Shown here: positions 1 through 7,627 of the stretch, in pieces | How the letters are laid out: each line of letters opens with the position of its first letter | How positions within the stretch are numbered: the first letter of the stretch is position 1 | Source of the DNA: Neisseriaceae bacterium | GTDB lineage: Bacteria; Pseudomonadota; Gammaproteobacteria; Burkholderiales; Neisseriaceae | DNA: 14,189 bases | Reading direction: 5' to 3' | NCBI GenBank assembly: GCA_030146285.1 | Contig: JASLBZ010000012.1 | Location: forward strand, 1 to 14,189 | The notes under the pieces: model-generated | Databases searched by the model: none | Told to the model about the DNA's origin: nothing | What the model saw: only the letters and a program-made list of their open reading frames with translations | Position numbers and translations under genes: made by a program

Positions 1-66
1 GTGGTACAAACAGCAGCAGAAGCCAATAGCCATGACCACAGTGGTCGAGGTCAATCTCCTCAGTAA
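1..66 (+). CDS. 3' end of an unidentified protein-coding gene (partial)
   Basis: Frame 1 is open from the window edge to a TAA at 64-66 and encodes a hydrophilic 21-residue tail rich in Ala, Gln, Ser and His, ending in GRGQSPQ. A strong rho-independent terminator starts 20 bases after the stop, which fits the end of a plus-strand gene. Frame 2 is also open, to a TGA at 71-73, but uses less typical codons, so frame 1 is preferred. The fragment is too short to identify the product; low-complexity tails like this are common at the C-terminus of many proteins. Confidence 0.4.
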   Translation: MVQTAAEANSHDHSGRGQSPQ

Positions 67-86
67 TACATGAGATACATGATTTT

Positions 87-113
87 AAAGCCTAGGTATT
101 CCTAGGCTTTTTT
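87..113. terminator. Rho-independent terminator after the partial gene
   Basis: A perfect 10-bp inverted repeat (AAAGCCTAGG at 87-96, CCTAGGCTTT at 101-110) encloses a TATT loop and runs into six T on the plus strand (108-113). It most likely ends transcription of the gene finishing at 66. It may also act on the opposite strand for the minus-strand gene that ends at 188, although the T-tract in that direction is short. Confidence 0.85.
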
Positions 114-187
114 GCTTTGTGCTTGCGGATTATCCACTTGAGCTGAAGTTAAAACATCAAAGCCAACCATTTTAAAAAGCGGTTTGC

Positions 188-439
188 TTATTTTTTGGGC
201 TGATTTTGCTGGGCATTGGCCAAATCAACAATACTTTGTATCGATTTTCTGGCTTGAGGGCTGTTACGCCAACAGCTTGCTTTGAGCATTTGGCTAATTT
301 GCAATAAAATATCATCAACATTGGCACCCTGTAGTTTTCCCAAGCCATCTAAGCCTATGCTTTCCAAACGAGAAAGAACCGTTTCTCCCACCCCTTTTAA
401 CGCCAGCAATGCTTGTTTTTCTTCTGTTGTAAAAGCCAT
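188..439 (-). CDS. Small helix-hairpin-helix domain protein
   Basis: An 83-residue cytoplasmic protein starting MAFTTEEKQAL. The stretch ALKGVGETVLSRLESIGLDG is a helix-hairpin-helix element with the G-V-G hairpin, the kind of fold used for sequence-independent DNA contact. It is followed by a conserved-looking block MLKASCWRNSPQARKSI. I recall this overall layout from small uncharacterised HhH proteins of gamma- and beta-proteobacteria, some labelled Cdd1-like or pathogenicity-locus proteins; no enzymatic function is established. The start at 439 was chosen because AGAAGG lies just upstream of it. The Met 13 codons further upstream (478) has no ribosome binding site. It is divergent from dbpA and seems to be transcribed alone. 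DNA binding is inferred from the fold only. Confidence 0.75.
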   Translation of the reverse strand: MAFTTEEKQALLALKGVGETVLSRLESIGLDGLGKLQGANVDDILLQISQMLKASCWRNSPQARKSIQSIVDLANAQQNQPKK

Positions 440-651
440 ATTTACCCTTCTTATCATTTCATCTTGGACAAGAGTCATTTGTTTGAGTCACAATCGTGTC
501 TCTTGTCATATTGTTTTGCATTTTATGAACAAAGTCATTTCCTGAATATTACCAAATAAACCGATACCCACTGCTTTTTTATTCGCTTTTTTGGTTAAAT
601 TTCAGTATATTCTCCTACTTAATGTACCTCATCAATAAAGAAGAAGCTGCT

Positions 652-2043
652 GTGTCTACCCTATTTTCTGCACTACCGATTCCTGCCACCCAATTACAGA
701 ACCTATCTGAAATGGGCTATCTCGAAATGACGCCCATTCAAGAGCAAGCTTTGCCTGATATTTTACAAGGCAAAGATGTTTTAGGCCGCGCTCAAACAGG
801 CAGTGGCAAAACAGCAGCTTTTGGCATTGGTCTTTTAATGCAAGTGAATCCTGAGATTTTCTCTACGCAAGCATTGGTATTGTGCCCGACTCGCGAGCTT
901 GCCGACCAAGTCAGTCAAGAACTGCGCCGCCTTGCCCGTTACATGCCAAATGTGAAGATTCTAAGCCTGTGTGGTGGTACGCCCATCGCAGCACAAGTCA
1001 GTTCATTAAGCCATGCGCCACATATCGCTGTGGGTACACCAGGGCGCATCTTGGATCATTTACAACGCGACTCTTTGACATTGAAGGACACCAAAGTTGT
1101 TGTTTTGGATGAAGCCGATCGCATGTTAGACATGGGCTTTGCTGATGAAATGGATGCCATCATTCCATTTTTACCAGAACATCGCCAAACTTTATTGTTT
1201 TCTGCAACCTACCCTGAAGACATTGCTGCCATTAGCCAAATGATTCAAACCGATCCAATCATGATCACCATTGATGCACGCAGTGAGCAATTGAATATCG
1301 AACAATTCATGGTCGAAATGGAAAAGAACCAACGTTTGGAGTTGGTGGCCCAATTGTTGTCCAAATATGAACCTGAGTCTTGTGTGGTATTCTGCAATAC
1401 CAAAGCCGATTGTCAAAAAGTAGAAACACACTTAAACCAACGCAATATCGACACATTGGCACTTCATGGTGACTTAGAACAACGTGACCGTGACCAAGTG
1501 CTGCTGCGATTTGCCAATCACAGCTGCCGCGTCTTAGTGGCTACCGATGTTGCTGCCCGTGGTTTGGACATTAAAAACTTATCCATGGTCATCAACTACG
1601 AATTGGCACATGATCCTGAAGTGTATGTGCACCGTATTGGCCGTACAGGCCGAGCTGGCCAAGAAGGCTTGGCAGTGGCATTCGTGGCTCCAGAGGAAAT
1701 GACACGTGCTTTAGCCGTAGAAGAATACATCGCAAAAGCAACCAAATGGCTAGACCAAAATAGTTTTGCCGATGTAAAGCGCACCAAAATGAAAGCCAAT
1801 ATGGTGACTTTGTGTATTGATGGTGGCAAGAAAGACAAAATTCGTGCAGGTGATATTTTGGGCGTTTTAACCAATGGTGAAGAAGCTTTATCAGGCGATG
1901 AAGTCGGTAAAATTAATGTCTTCCCCATGCACATTTATGTTGCAGTCAAACGTGATAGCTCAGACAGAGCGATTAAACGCATCCGAGCAGGAAAAATCAA
2001 AGGCAAGACTTGCCGCGTGCGCATTCTCACTGATCGCGCATAA
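652..2043 (+). CDS. dbpA: ATP-dependent RNA helicase DbpA
   Basis: A DEAD-box RNA helicase that acts in assembly of the large ribosomal subunit. E. coli DbpA is activated by hairpin 92 of 23S rRNA. Numbered from the GTG start (463 aa): Q-motif region about 3-35, motif I AQTGSGKT 47-54, PTREL 79-83, DEAD 153-156, SAT 184-186, ATDVAARGLDI about 297-307, HRIGRTGRAG about 327-336. The C-terminal part carries the DbpA-specific RNA-binding domain (LCIDGGKKDKIRAGDILG and GKIKGKTCRVRIL), which separates it from RhlE, SrmB and DeaD. The GTG at 652 is preferred to the in-frame ATG at 622. It follows AAAGAAGAAG by 5 bases and gives the family-like start MSTLFSALPI, whereas 622 has no ribosome binding site and lies only 10 bases after a possible -10 box (TATATT, 606-611). 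It is monocistronic, with its own terminator. Confidence 0.95.
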   Translation: MSTLFSALPIPATQLQNLSEMGYLEMTPIQEQALPDILQGKDVLGRAQTGSGKTAAFGIGLLMQVNPEIFSTQALVLCPTRELADQVSQELRRLARYMPNVKILSLCGGTPIAAQVSSLSHAPHIAVGTPGRILDHLQRDSLTLKDTKVVVLDEADRMLDMGFADEMDAIIPFLPEHRQTLLFSATYPEDIAAISQMIQTDPIMITIDARSEQLNIEQFMVEMEKNQRLELVAQLLSKYEPESCVVFCNTKADCQKVETHLNQRNIDTLALHGDLEQRDRDQVLLRFANHSCRVLVATDVAARGLDIKNLSMVINYELAHDPEVYVHRIGRTGRAGQEGLAVAFVAPEEMTRALAVEEYIAKATKWLDQNSFADVKRTKMKANMVTLCIDGGKKDKIRAGDILGVLTNGEEALSGDEVGKINVFPMHIYVAVKRDSSDRAIKRIRAGKIKGKTCRVRILTDRA

Positions 2044-2066
2044 CCTTTTTGTTAACTAAAAAGAGC

Positions 2067-2101
2067 AAGCGGTATTGACCAGAATGTCAATACCGCTTTT
2101 T
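2067..2101 (+). terminator. Rho-independent terminator of dbpA
   Basis: A perfect 13-bp stem (AAGCGGTATTGAC at 2067-2079 with GTCAATACCGCTT at 2086-2098) around a 6-base loop, ending in five T. It begins 23 bases after the dbpA stop codon. Confidence 0.9.
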
Positions 2102-2232
2102 AATCGCAATAATACCCATATTGTCTTTCAAACCAACGTGCTATTGAATATTCATAATTAATCTTAAGTTACAAAAAATAACATTTTATAGCCATAAAAT
2201 AAAAAACTAGTGCGATAAAATGAGTCTAAATC

Positions 2233-2251
2233 ATTACTGATTATCATTAAG
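2233..2251. promoter_or_regulatory. Possible Fur-box-like operator
   Basis: The 19 bases at 2233-2251 match the classical Fur consensus GATAATGATAATCATTATC at 13 of 19 positions by hand count; the best part is GATTATCATTA. The site lies immediately upstream of, and overlaps the edge of, the ribosome binding site (AAGGA, 2249-2253) of the gene at 2261. A weak -10-like TAAAAT is at 2216-2221. In an AT-rich spacer such a match can arise by chance, so this is only a candidate. Confidence 0.3.
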
Positions 2252-2260
2252 GACTCGTTT

Positions 2261-2842
2261 ATGAAAAAATACCATGTTGAGTTTACAAAAAATCTATCTG
2301 AATATATTCCACGTTTTCAGTTTTATGATTACATGCAAAGCACTGGCCTGTGTTTGGTACATTTGCAAATTCAAGATGGATTTTTAATTTATTTTTGTAG
2401 CAGCATGCTGAATTATCGTGGTTGCTCAGTCATTGAATCTTCTGAATACATTCGGGATGCCATTGTTGAATACTTGTACAAGCATGATGCGCTTCATGTC
2501 ATGGCAACACAAATCACCAGCCCGGTGAAAAGCTGTTATACCGCTAAATCAATCAATCGCAATGAAATTACCCAAGCGGTTAACGATTTTATGGAACACA
2601 ATTCTATTGGCATTGCTTTTTGCCATAAGAACAATGCACAATGCGGTACTTCATCCACCATGGACAGCATCATGGTAACCCACCCTCAACGCCTAGCAGA
2701 CACCCTGCCTTTGGACTGGGATGGTTGGAAAAAAATGTATCCCACATTCAATTTTGATTACAAACCTGAAGATTTGTTATTAAGCCCAGAAGAACTCAGT
2801 AAATTCGGTGTGACTGACCCCAAAAAATCCTGCTGCGCATAA
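2261..2842 (+). CDS. Protein of unknown function, cysteine-rich, 193 residues
   Basis: I do not recognise this family. The start ATG at 2261 has a good AAGGA eight bases upstream, and the reading frame fills the space between two terminators, so the gene is probably real. The product looks cytoplasmic: no signal peptide and no clear membrane segment. It has a mixed alpha/beta-like N-terminal half and many cysteines for its size, including a CHKNNAQC pair near the middle and a terminal SCCA. The last third is acidic and rich in Asp, Pro and Trp. The terminal CC and the CxxxxxxC pair could bind metal or form disulfides, but no standard motif is visible. A Fur-like sequence just upstream hints at iron control. 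It converges on the MFS gene and is probably transcribed alone. Confidence 0.75.
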   Translation: MKKYHVEFTKNLSEYIPRFQFYDYMQSTGLCLVHLQIQDGFLIYFCSSMLNYRGCSVIESSEYIRDAIVEYLYKHDALHVMATQITSPVKSCYTAKSINRNEITQAVNDFMEHNSIGIAFCHKNNAQCGTSSTMDSIMVTHPQRLADTLPLDWDGWKKMYPTFNFDYKPEDLLLSPEELSKFGVTDPKKSCCA

Positions 2843-2872
2843 AAAAAGACTGGTTTATACCAGTCTTTTTTT
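2841..2872. terminator. Bidirectional terminator between convergent genes
   Basis: Seven A, the stem GACTGGT (2848-2854), a TTAT loop, ACCAGTC (2859-2865) and seven T form a 14-bp symmetric hairpin with a U-tract on either strand. It overlaps the stop codon of the gene ending at 2842 and faces the end of the MFS gene at 2928, so it can serve both. Confidence 0.9.
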
Positions 2873-2927
2873 ATGCTTAACCAAATCAAACCAAAATACT
2901 GAGAAACCAATTACCTAAGCATCCTCT

Positions 2928-4640
2928 TTAAGACGCCTTTGTTAACGTCTTTGAAGCATTGTTAGCAGGTTTTATTCTGATAATGTTTTTGGTGGCGAAA
3001 CAAAAAGACAACAAAGCCAGCACACACAACAAATACAGCGCATATCTGGCATTGTCTTTTCGAACAACTGCATTCATCGCCAGTATTTCTTGCACATTAC
3101 TCAATGGAACAGACTGCTTTGCCAATAATTTTTTCAACTGGGCATCACCCATAAAAGTAATCTGGTGCTCAGACACAAATGTTTTGGTATACGATGACAA
3201 ATTGGATTTTTTTTGGGCCTGGTCACTGAGCATAATGGGATTGCTAAATGTTAAAAATGCACCAAAACAAGCCACACCCAAAGCTTGTCCTATGTTTCCT
3301 CCAGCAATTTGCACGCCACCTGATTGCTGAGCTGTTTTATTATCAACAGCTTCAGTCACAATCACCGAAGCTTGTGAAACCATCATTCCCAGCGCGATAC
3401 CCAATAAAGCCAAACCCCAATACAGACAGTTATTCACACCTTGGTTTTCTAAACCGGCAGCCATTAAAACAGCAGCAACAGCCATCAATGCGTAGCTGCT
3501 TTTAACAATCAAAGCCCGATTACCATTGGGCAACAAATTTGAAATACCCATAGACACAGCAGCCATTGGCAGCCCCATTGCCACCATGGCGATGCCCGTT
3601 TGCATGGCAGTAAAATCAGCAACCTCTAATAAATAAGGGTTGATAATAATCACCAAAGCAGAAAATCCAATATAGTTCATTGCATTTGCATACACACCAG
3701 CCATTGCACTTTTGTTGTTTAACAATGATTTGGGCAACAATACAATGCTGTAATGTGTTTGTTCATCTGGCTCGACTTTGCGTATGAGAAAAACCAAAAG
3801 CAATAAACCCACACCCACAAACAATAAGCTCGGTGAGTAACCTGCCATCTGAAAGCTACTATTCGGTTGTGCATGCAATAACCCCCATGTGCTGATTTGT
3901 GAAATACCAAAAATAAAGGCAAATAATCCCACAATTGCCAGTACTGCACCTACGCCATCAAAATGCATTTTTTGACTTTCCGCCTTCGGAATCACTGGCA
4001 ACACCCAAGATAACAGAAGTAACAATGCGAAATACCCTGCCAAAGCCCCAAAACTAACCCGCCAACCAAAAGAGTCGATCAAATAACCCGCAGCAATGGG
4101 GGCGGCAATGGTTGCTATGCCAATGGCGGCACCATAAACACCAAATGCCAGTACACGCTGCTTTCCTGCATACATAGCAGGAATCATACCCAACACAGCA
4201 GGCAGCATTAGGCTGGCTCCAATGCCAACCAGGACTCTGCCGACCCAAATAAAAGTAAACATGTCATGGGCAAAAGCCAAAGCCATTTCACCCACCATCA
4301 ATAACACAATGCCCAAACGAAAAATCAATTTCCAACCATACAGTAAGCCAGCCAAACCACCGACCACCATAAAAGCACCTGCGCACAATGAATAAATCGT
4401 ATTGGCCATCGATATTTGATTCATGTCCGCATCCAAACCTTGAATCAAAGCTGAAGTCGCCACACTCAAAACACTGTTATCCCCAGTCGTCCCAATTTGT
4501 GTCAAACCAAGCAAAGCCAATACGAGCCAGCCTTTAATAGAACCCCATGCAGATGCAATTGATGGTTTGATATGCTTTTTATCCGCAATACTCACAATAA
4601 TATTTTTCCTAACGGTAAATGGGATGCCTGTGCCATCCAT
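2928..4640 (-). CDS. MFS drug exporter, DHA2 (14-TM) type
   Basis: An inner-membrane proton-coupled efflux transporter of the major facilitator superfamily. About 14 hydrophobic segments can be counted, the first near residues 37-53 and the last near 540-558, the layout of the QacA/EmrB/SmvA-like DHA2 group. The TM5 region (GVYGAAIGIATIAAPIAAGY) corresponds to the antiporter motif C area. The TM2-TM3 loop, GGLAGLLYGWKLIFRLG, is a degenerate motif A lacking the usual Asp and Arg. A soluble stretch of about 60 residues lies between TM13 and TM14, as in other DHA2 proteins. The annotated ATG has a poor ribosome binding site. A GTG at 4595-4593 preceded by AGGA (spacing about 11) would give MSIADKKHIK and is a reasonable alternative start. 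The substrate is unknown; toxic organic compounds are the family norm. No regulator gene is adjacent. Confidence 0.85.
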   Translation of the reverse strand: MDGTGIPFTVRKNIIVSIADKKHIKPSIASAWGSIKGWLVLALLGLTQIGTTGDNSVLSVATSALIQGLDADMNQISMANTIYSLCAGAFMVVGGLAGLLYGWKLIFRLGIVLLMVGEMALAFAHDMFTFIWVGRVLVGIGASLMLPAVLGMIPAMYAGKQRVLAFGVYGAAIGIATIAAPIAAGYLIDSFGWRVSFGALAGYFALLLLLSWVLPVIPKAESQKMHFDGVGAVLAIVGLFAFIFGISQISTWGLLHAQPNSSFQMAGYSPSLLFVGVGLLLLVFLIRKVEPDEQTHYSIVLLPKSLLNNKSAMAGVYANAMNYIGFSALVIIINPYLLEVADFTAMQTGIAMVAMGLPMAAVSMGISNLLPNGNRALIVKSSYALMAVAAVLMAAGLENQGVNNCLYWGLALLGIALGMMVSQASVIVTEAVDNKTAQQSGGVQIAGGNIGQALGVACFGAFLTFSNPIMLSDQAQKKSNLSSYTKTFVSEHQITFMGDAQLKKLLAKQSVPLSNVQEILAMNAVVRKDNARYALYLLCVLALLSFCFATKNIIRIKPANNASKTLTKAS

Positions 4641-4654
4641 ACCAGACAGTCACA

Positions 4655-4682
4655 ATGGACATTAGACGACTGGATGGACATT
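4655..4682. repeat. Direct repeat ATGGACATT upstream of the MFS gene, possible operator
   Basis: The 9-mer ATGGACATT occurs at 4655-4663 and again at 4674-4682, a 19-base period close to two helical turns, directly upstream of the MFS start. Half-sites spaced this way suit dimeric regulators of efflux genes, but no regulator is encoded nearby and binding is only inferred. The rest of the 300-bp spacer (4641-4941) is AT-rich and holds no convincing gene. Confidence 0.35.
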
Positions 4683-4880
4683 TGCATGAAAGCGTGTATT
4701 CGATAACATGATGAAAATAACAAACAGCACAACATCATGCGCATCACCATAGCACAATATAATATTTATATATTTGAATCAAATCTTATCCACCTTGATT
4801 AAACGCTACAAAACAAAAAATCCCACATTGTGAAAGCACTTCATTTCAGGCATTCTCATTTCGCCTATATCAAACAACAT

Positions 4881-4912
4881 AAAGGCAGCCTGAAAACATT
4901 CAGGCTACCTTT
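4881..4912. terminator. Inverted pair of DNA uptake sequences acting as terminator
   Basis: AGGCAGCCTGAA (4883-4894) is followed after four bases by TTCAGGCTACCT (4899-4910), whose complement AGGTAGCCTGAA differs by one base. With flanking A/T pairs they form a 14-position stem with a single mismatch. Inverted DUS pairs after genes are a known Neisseriaceae arrangement that doubles as terminator and uptake signal. It lies 30 bases past the stop of the phosphomutase gene (4942). The U-tract in the minus direction is short, so termination strength is uncertain. Confidence 0.75.
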
Positions 4913-4941
4913 ATTTATTTGCAATCACGATCCAGCAAAAT

Positions 4942-6321
4942 TTAAAATGGCAAGGCTTCAGCAATATGCTCTTGCAAAATGGTTCGAAAATCAGCTTGGA
5001 TTCGTTCAATTGCAGCTTCGTTATCCGCTTCAAATCGCAATACCAATACAGGCGTTGTATTCGATGCACGAATCAAACCAAAACCATCTGCATACTCAAC
5101 TCGAATACCATCAATTTTACTGATGCTTTGCGCATTTGCGAATGTTGCTGTTTCTTGGAGCTTGGCCACTAACGCATGGTTTAAGCCTTCTTCATGCATG
5201 GCAATATTGATCTCTGGCGTTGACAAGGCATCAGGCAAATTATTCAAGGTATCGCTGGCATTGCTATGCTGCGATAAAATCTCCAATAACCGTGCACCCG
5301 CATACAAACCATCATCAAAACCAAACCAACGTTCTTGAAAGAAAACATGGCCACTCATTTCACCGGCCAGTAACGCACCCGTTTCTTTCATTTTGGCTTT
5401 GATTAAGCTGTGCCCGGTTCTGCTCATAATGGCTTGGCCACCATGCTTAGCAATCCATGGATTCAATAAGCGTGTTGATTTCACATCAAAGATGATTTTG
5501 GCATCCGGGTTACGTGATAAGACATCCGCTGCAAATAACATTAACTGTCGGTCAGGCCAAATGATTTCGCCACTTTGTGTTACCACCCCTAAACGATCGC
5601 CATCGCCATCAAATGCCAAGCCCACATCCGCTTTTTGCGAAGCCACTGCTGCCATTAAATCTTGTAAATTTTCAACTTTGGCTGGATCTGGGTGATGATT
5701 TGGAAAATTGCCATCGACTTCACTGTAAAGCTCTGTCACTTCACAGCCCAAAGCGCGGTACAAATCACCAGCAAAAGCACCCGCCACACCATTACCACTG
5801 TCAACAACCACTTTCATGGGACGAGACAAATGAATATCGCCCACAACTTGCTCAAAATAAGCTGGTTGGATATCAATTTGGCTTTGTGAGCCCATGACAT
5901 CTAACGCGACAAAGTCATCTTGTTCAATGCGTTGGCGCAAAGATTGAATCGCATCACCTGACAATGTAGTGTAGCCCAACATCATTTTAAAACCATTGTA
6001 TTGTGGTGGGTTATGGCTACCTGTAATCATAATGCCTGAGCCATTGGCCAGTGTATGTGCTGCAAAATACAGCATTGGTGTAGTCACTTGTCCTAAACAA
6101 AGCACATTTAAGCCAGACTCGGTTAACGCCTCTGTTAGCGTCTTGGCCAAATGGGGGCCAGACAAACGCCCATCAAAACCCACTGCAATGGTACTTAATC
6201 CTTGACTAATGGCTTCGCTTGCCAATGCCAAACCAATGGCACGAGTACTTTGCGTGGTGATATTTGTATCAACAATACCGCGAATGTCATAAGACTTAAA
6301 AATTTCTGAAGCAATATTCAT
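4942..6321 (-). CDS. Phosphomannomutase/phosphoglucomutase (AlgC/Pgm type)
   Basis: A cytoplasmic enzyme that interconverts hexose 6-phosphate and 1-phosphate, feeding GDP-mannose, UDP-glucose and surface polysaccharide or LPS synthesis. The 459 residues show the four landmarks of the alpha-D-phosphohexomutases: KSYDIRG 9-15, the phosphoserine loop TGSHNP with Ser102, the magnesium loop DGDGDR 238-243, the sugar-specificity loop GEMSGH 320-325, and the C-terminal phosphate-binding RASNTTP 418-424. The TGSHNPPQYNGFK form and the length match the dual-specificity AlgC group rather than GlmM. Neisseria uses such an enzyme (Pgm) in lipooligosaccharide synthesis. Its ATG overlaps the trpD stop in an ATGA, so translation is probably coupled to trpD. 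It is the last gene of this minus-strand block, followed by the DUS hairpin. Confidence 0.93.
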   Translation of the reverse strand: MNIASEIFKSYDIRGIVDTNITTQSTRAIGLALASEAISQGLSTIAVGFDGRLSGPHLAKTLTEALTESGLNVLCLGQVTTPMLYFAAHTLANGSGIMITGSHNPPQYNGFKMMLGYTTLSGDAIQSLRQRIEQDDFVALDVMGSQSQIDIQPAYFEQVVGDIHLSRPMKVVVDSGNGVAGAFAGDLYRALGCEVTELYSEVDGNFPNHHPDPAKVENLQDLMAAVASQKADVGLAFDGDGDRLGVVTQSGEIIWPDRQLMLFAADVLSRNPDAKIIFDVKSTRLLNPWIAKHGGQAIMSRTGHSLIKAKMKETGALLAGEMSGHVFFQERWFGFDDGLYAGARLLEILSQHSNASDTLNNLPDALSTPEINIAMHEEGLNHALVAKLQETATFANAQSISKIDGIRVEYADGFGLIRASNTTPVLVLRFEADNEAAIERIQADFRTILQEHIAEALPF

Positions 6322-7355
6322 GCCGTTGGTGCCATTTCTTGTGTAATTTTCACCAATTCTAATTGTTTTGCTTTCGCCTTACCAGTATCAATGGCTTCTT
6401 GCGCCATTTCTACGCCATCTGCTAAGGTTTCTGCCACATTGGCGCAATAAATAGCAGCACCGGCATTGAGTACAACAATATCACGGCACGGTGTTTTTTC
6501 ACCACCCAAAACACTGTTCATCTTGTCCAAAGATTCTTGTGCATTCAAAGCTTGTAACGGCTTTAAGTCATCAATCACGTTTAAACCAAAATCTTGCGGC
6601 TTGATACTGTAACTGTGAATTTTATTGTCTTTTAGCTCAGCCACATGGCTTGGTCCCGTTAAGGTGATTTCATCCAGCCCATCACTGCCATTGACCACCA
6701 TGACATGACTTTGCTGCATTTGTTTACAAACGTTGGCAATAATACCAACCAAATCAGCATGGAACACACCAATCAATTGATTTTTAGCACCAGCAGGATT
6801 GGTTAAAGGGCCTAAAATATTGAACATGGTCCGCACACCCAAAGCCTTACGTACTGGAGCAACATATTTCATGGCAACATGGTGATTCGGTGCAAACATA
6901 AAACCCATATTACTGCTTTGAATACACTGAGCAATTTGCGTAGGCGTTAAGTTCAAGGACACACCAATGCGCTCCATAATATCCGCAGCACCCGATGACG
7001 ACGATACCGCACGTCCACCGTGTTTGGCTACTTTGGCTCCTGCTGCCGCAGCCACAAACATGGCAGTAGATGAGATATTAAACGTGTGTGCTTGGTCTCC
7101 CCCCGTGCCAACAATATCAACCAAGTGGTTTTTATTTTCGATGGGCACTTGCGTTGCAAACTCTTGCATAACCGAAGCTGCAGCAGACAATTCTGAAACA
7201 GTTTCAACCTTAATTCGCAGACCAATCAACAAGGCAGAAACCACTTCTGGCTGCACTTTGCCTGACATAATCTCACGCATGAGATACACCATTTCATCAT
7301 AAAACAATTCATTATTATCAATGAGGCGATTCAAAGCTTCTTGGGTGGTAATCAT
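6318..7355 (-). CDS. trpD: Anthranilate phosphoribosyltransferase
   Basis: Second step of tryptophan synthesis: joins anthranilate and PRPP to give N-(5-phosphoribosyl)anthranilate in the cytoplasm. The 345 residues, the usual length, start with the small helical domain. The PRPP/anthranilate site is visible: VGTGGD 82-87, NISS 93-96, KHGGRAVSSSSG 111-122 and RTMFNILGPLTNP 175-187. The start at 7355 has a clear ribosome binding site (AAAGGAAA). This is a stand-alone TrpD rather than a TrpG-TrpD fusion. trpG lies upstream on the same strand across a 272-bp gap, and no trpC or trpE is in the window. The 3' end overlaps the phosphomutase start by four bases. Confidence 0.96.
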   Translation of the reverse strand: MITTQEALNRLIDNNELFYDEMVYLMREIMSGKVQPEVVSALLIGLRIKVETVSELSAAASVMQEFATQVPIENKNHLVDIVGTGGDQAHTFNISSTAMFVAAAAGAKVAKHGGRAVSSSSGAADIMERIGVSLNLTPTQIAQCIQSSNMGFMFAPNHHVAMKYVAPVRKALGVRTMFNILGPLTNPAGAKNQLIGVFHADLVGIIANVCKQMQQSHVMVVNGSDGLDEITLTGPSHVAELKDNKIHSYSIKPQDFGLNVIDDLKPLQALNAQESLDKMNSVLGGEKTPCRDIVVLNAGAAIYCANVAETLADGVEMAQEAIDTGKAKAKQLELVKITQEMAPTA

Positions 7356-7446
7356 ATTATTTCCTTTGCAGGCACACTGTTTGAAGGCTCAGCATGCCTA
7401 ATTTTACTTTTATGGATATTATTGCTTAAGAGGGATAAAGCACGTG

Positions 7447-7464
7447 ACTGGCAACAAAGCCAGT
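7447..7464 (-). other. Small hairpin in the trpG-trpD gap
   Basis: On the minus strand ACTGGC, loop TTTGTT, GCCAGT makes a perfect 6-bp hairpin about 90 bases before the trpD start and 11 bases after the stop of a 46-codon reading frame. No U-tract follows, so it is not an ordinary intrinsic terminator. A second hairpin, CAGCCA/TGGCTG, is at 7550-7568. Confidence 0.35.
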
Positions 7465-7475
7465 TTCAATAGAAT

Positions 7476-7616
7476 TTAGGCGCAGCCACGCCAATAACCA
7501 AACCAAGAAAGGAAGGTTATACAAGAAACATGTGCACCACAGGTGTATTCAGCCAAAAAAGATGGCTGTTCACTTCGAGCGCAGATTTTTTTAAAGATTA
7601 ACGTCAACATGTTCAT
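7476..7616 (-). CDS. Possible small ORF with two Trp codons between trpG and trpD
   Basis: A 46-codon reading frame begins with ATG at 7616-7614, 11 bases after the trpG stop, and ends with TAA at 7478-7476. The start of the product is MNMLTLIFKKICARSEQ. Near its end it reads FLSWFGYWRGCA, with Trp at positions 38 and 42 and four cysteines overall. There is no ribosome binding site before either possible ATG, and the product matches nothing I recognise. It is listed because it fills about half of an otherwise unexplained 272-bp gap inside a tryptophan operon. It may be a leader-type peptide or a chance reading frame; chance is the more likely reading. Confidence 0.2.
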   Translation of the reverse strand: MNMLTLIFKKICARSEQPSFLAEYTCGAHVSCITFLSWFGYWRGCA

Positions 7617-7627
7617 ATGAAAATATT

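Noticed and set aside
2959..3330. 123-codon plus-strand frame inside the MFS gene
   Set aside because: Antisense shadow of membrane-protein codons; the minus-strand frame has 14 clear membrane segments.
4830..5123. 97-codon plus-strand frame over the DUS hairpin and the end of the phosphomutase gene
   Set aside because: Mostly antisense to the phosphomutase and runs through the DUS hairpin; no ribosome binding site or family match.
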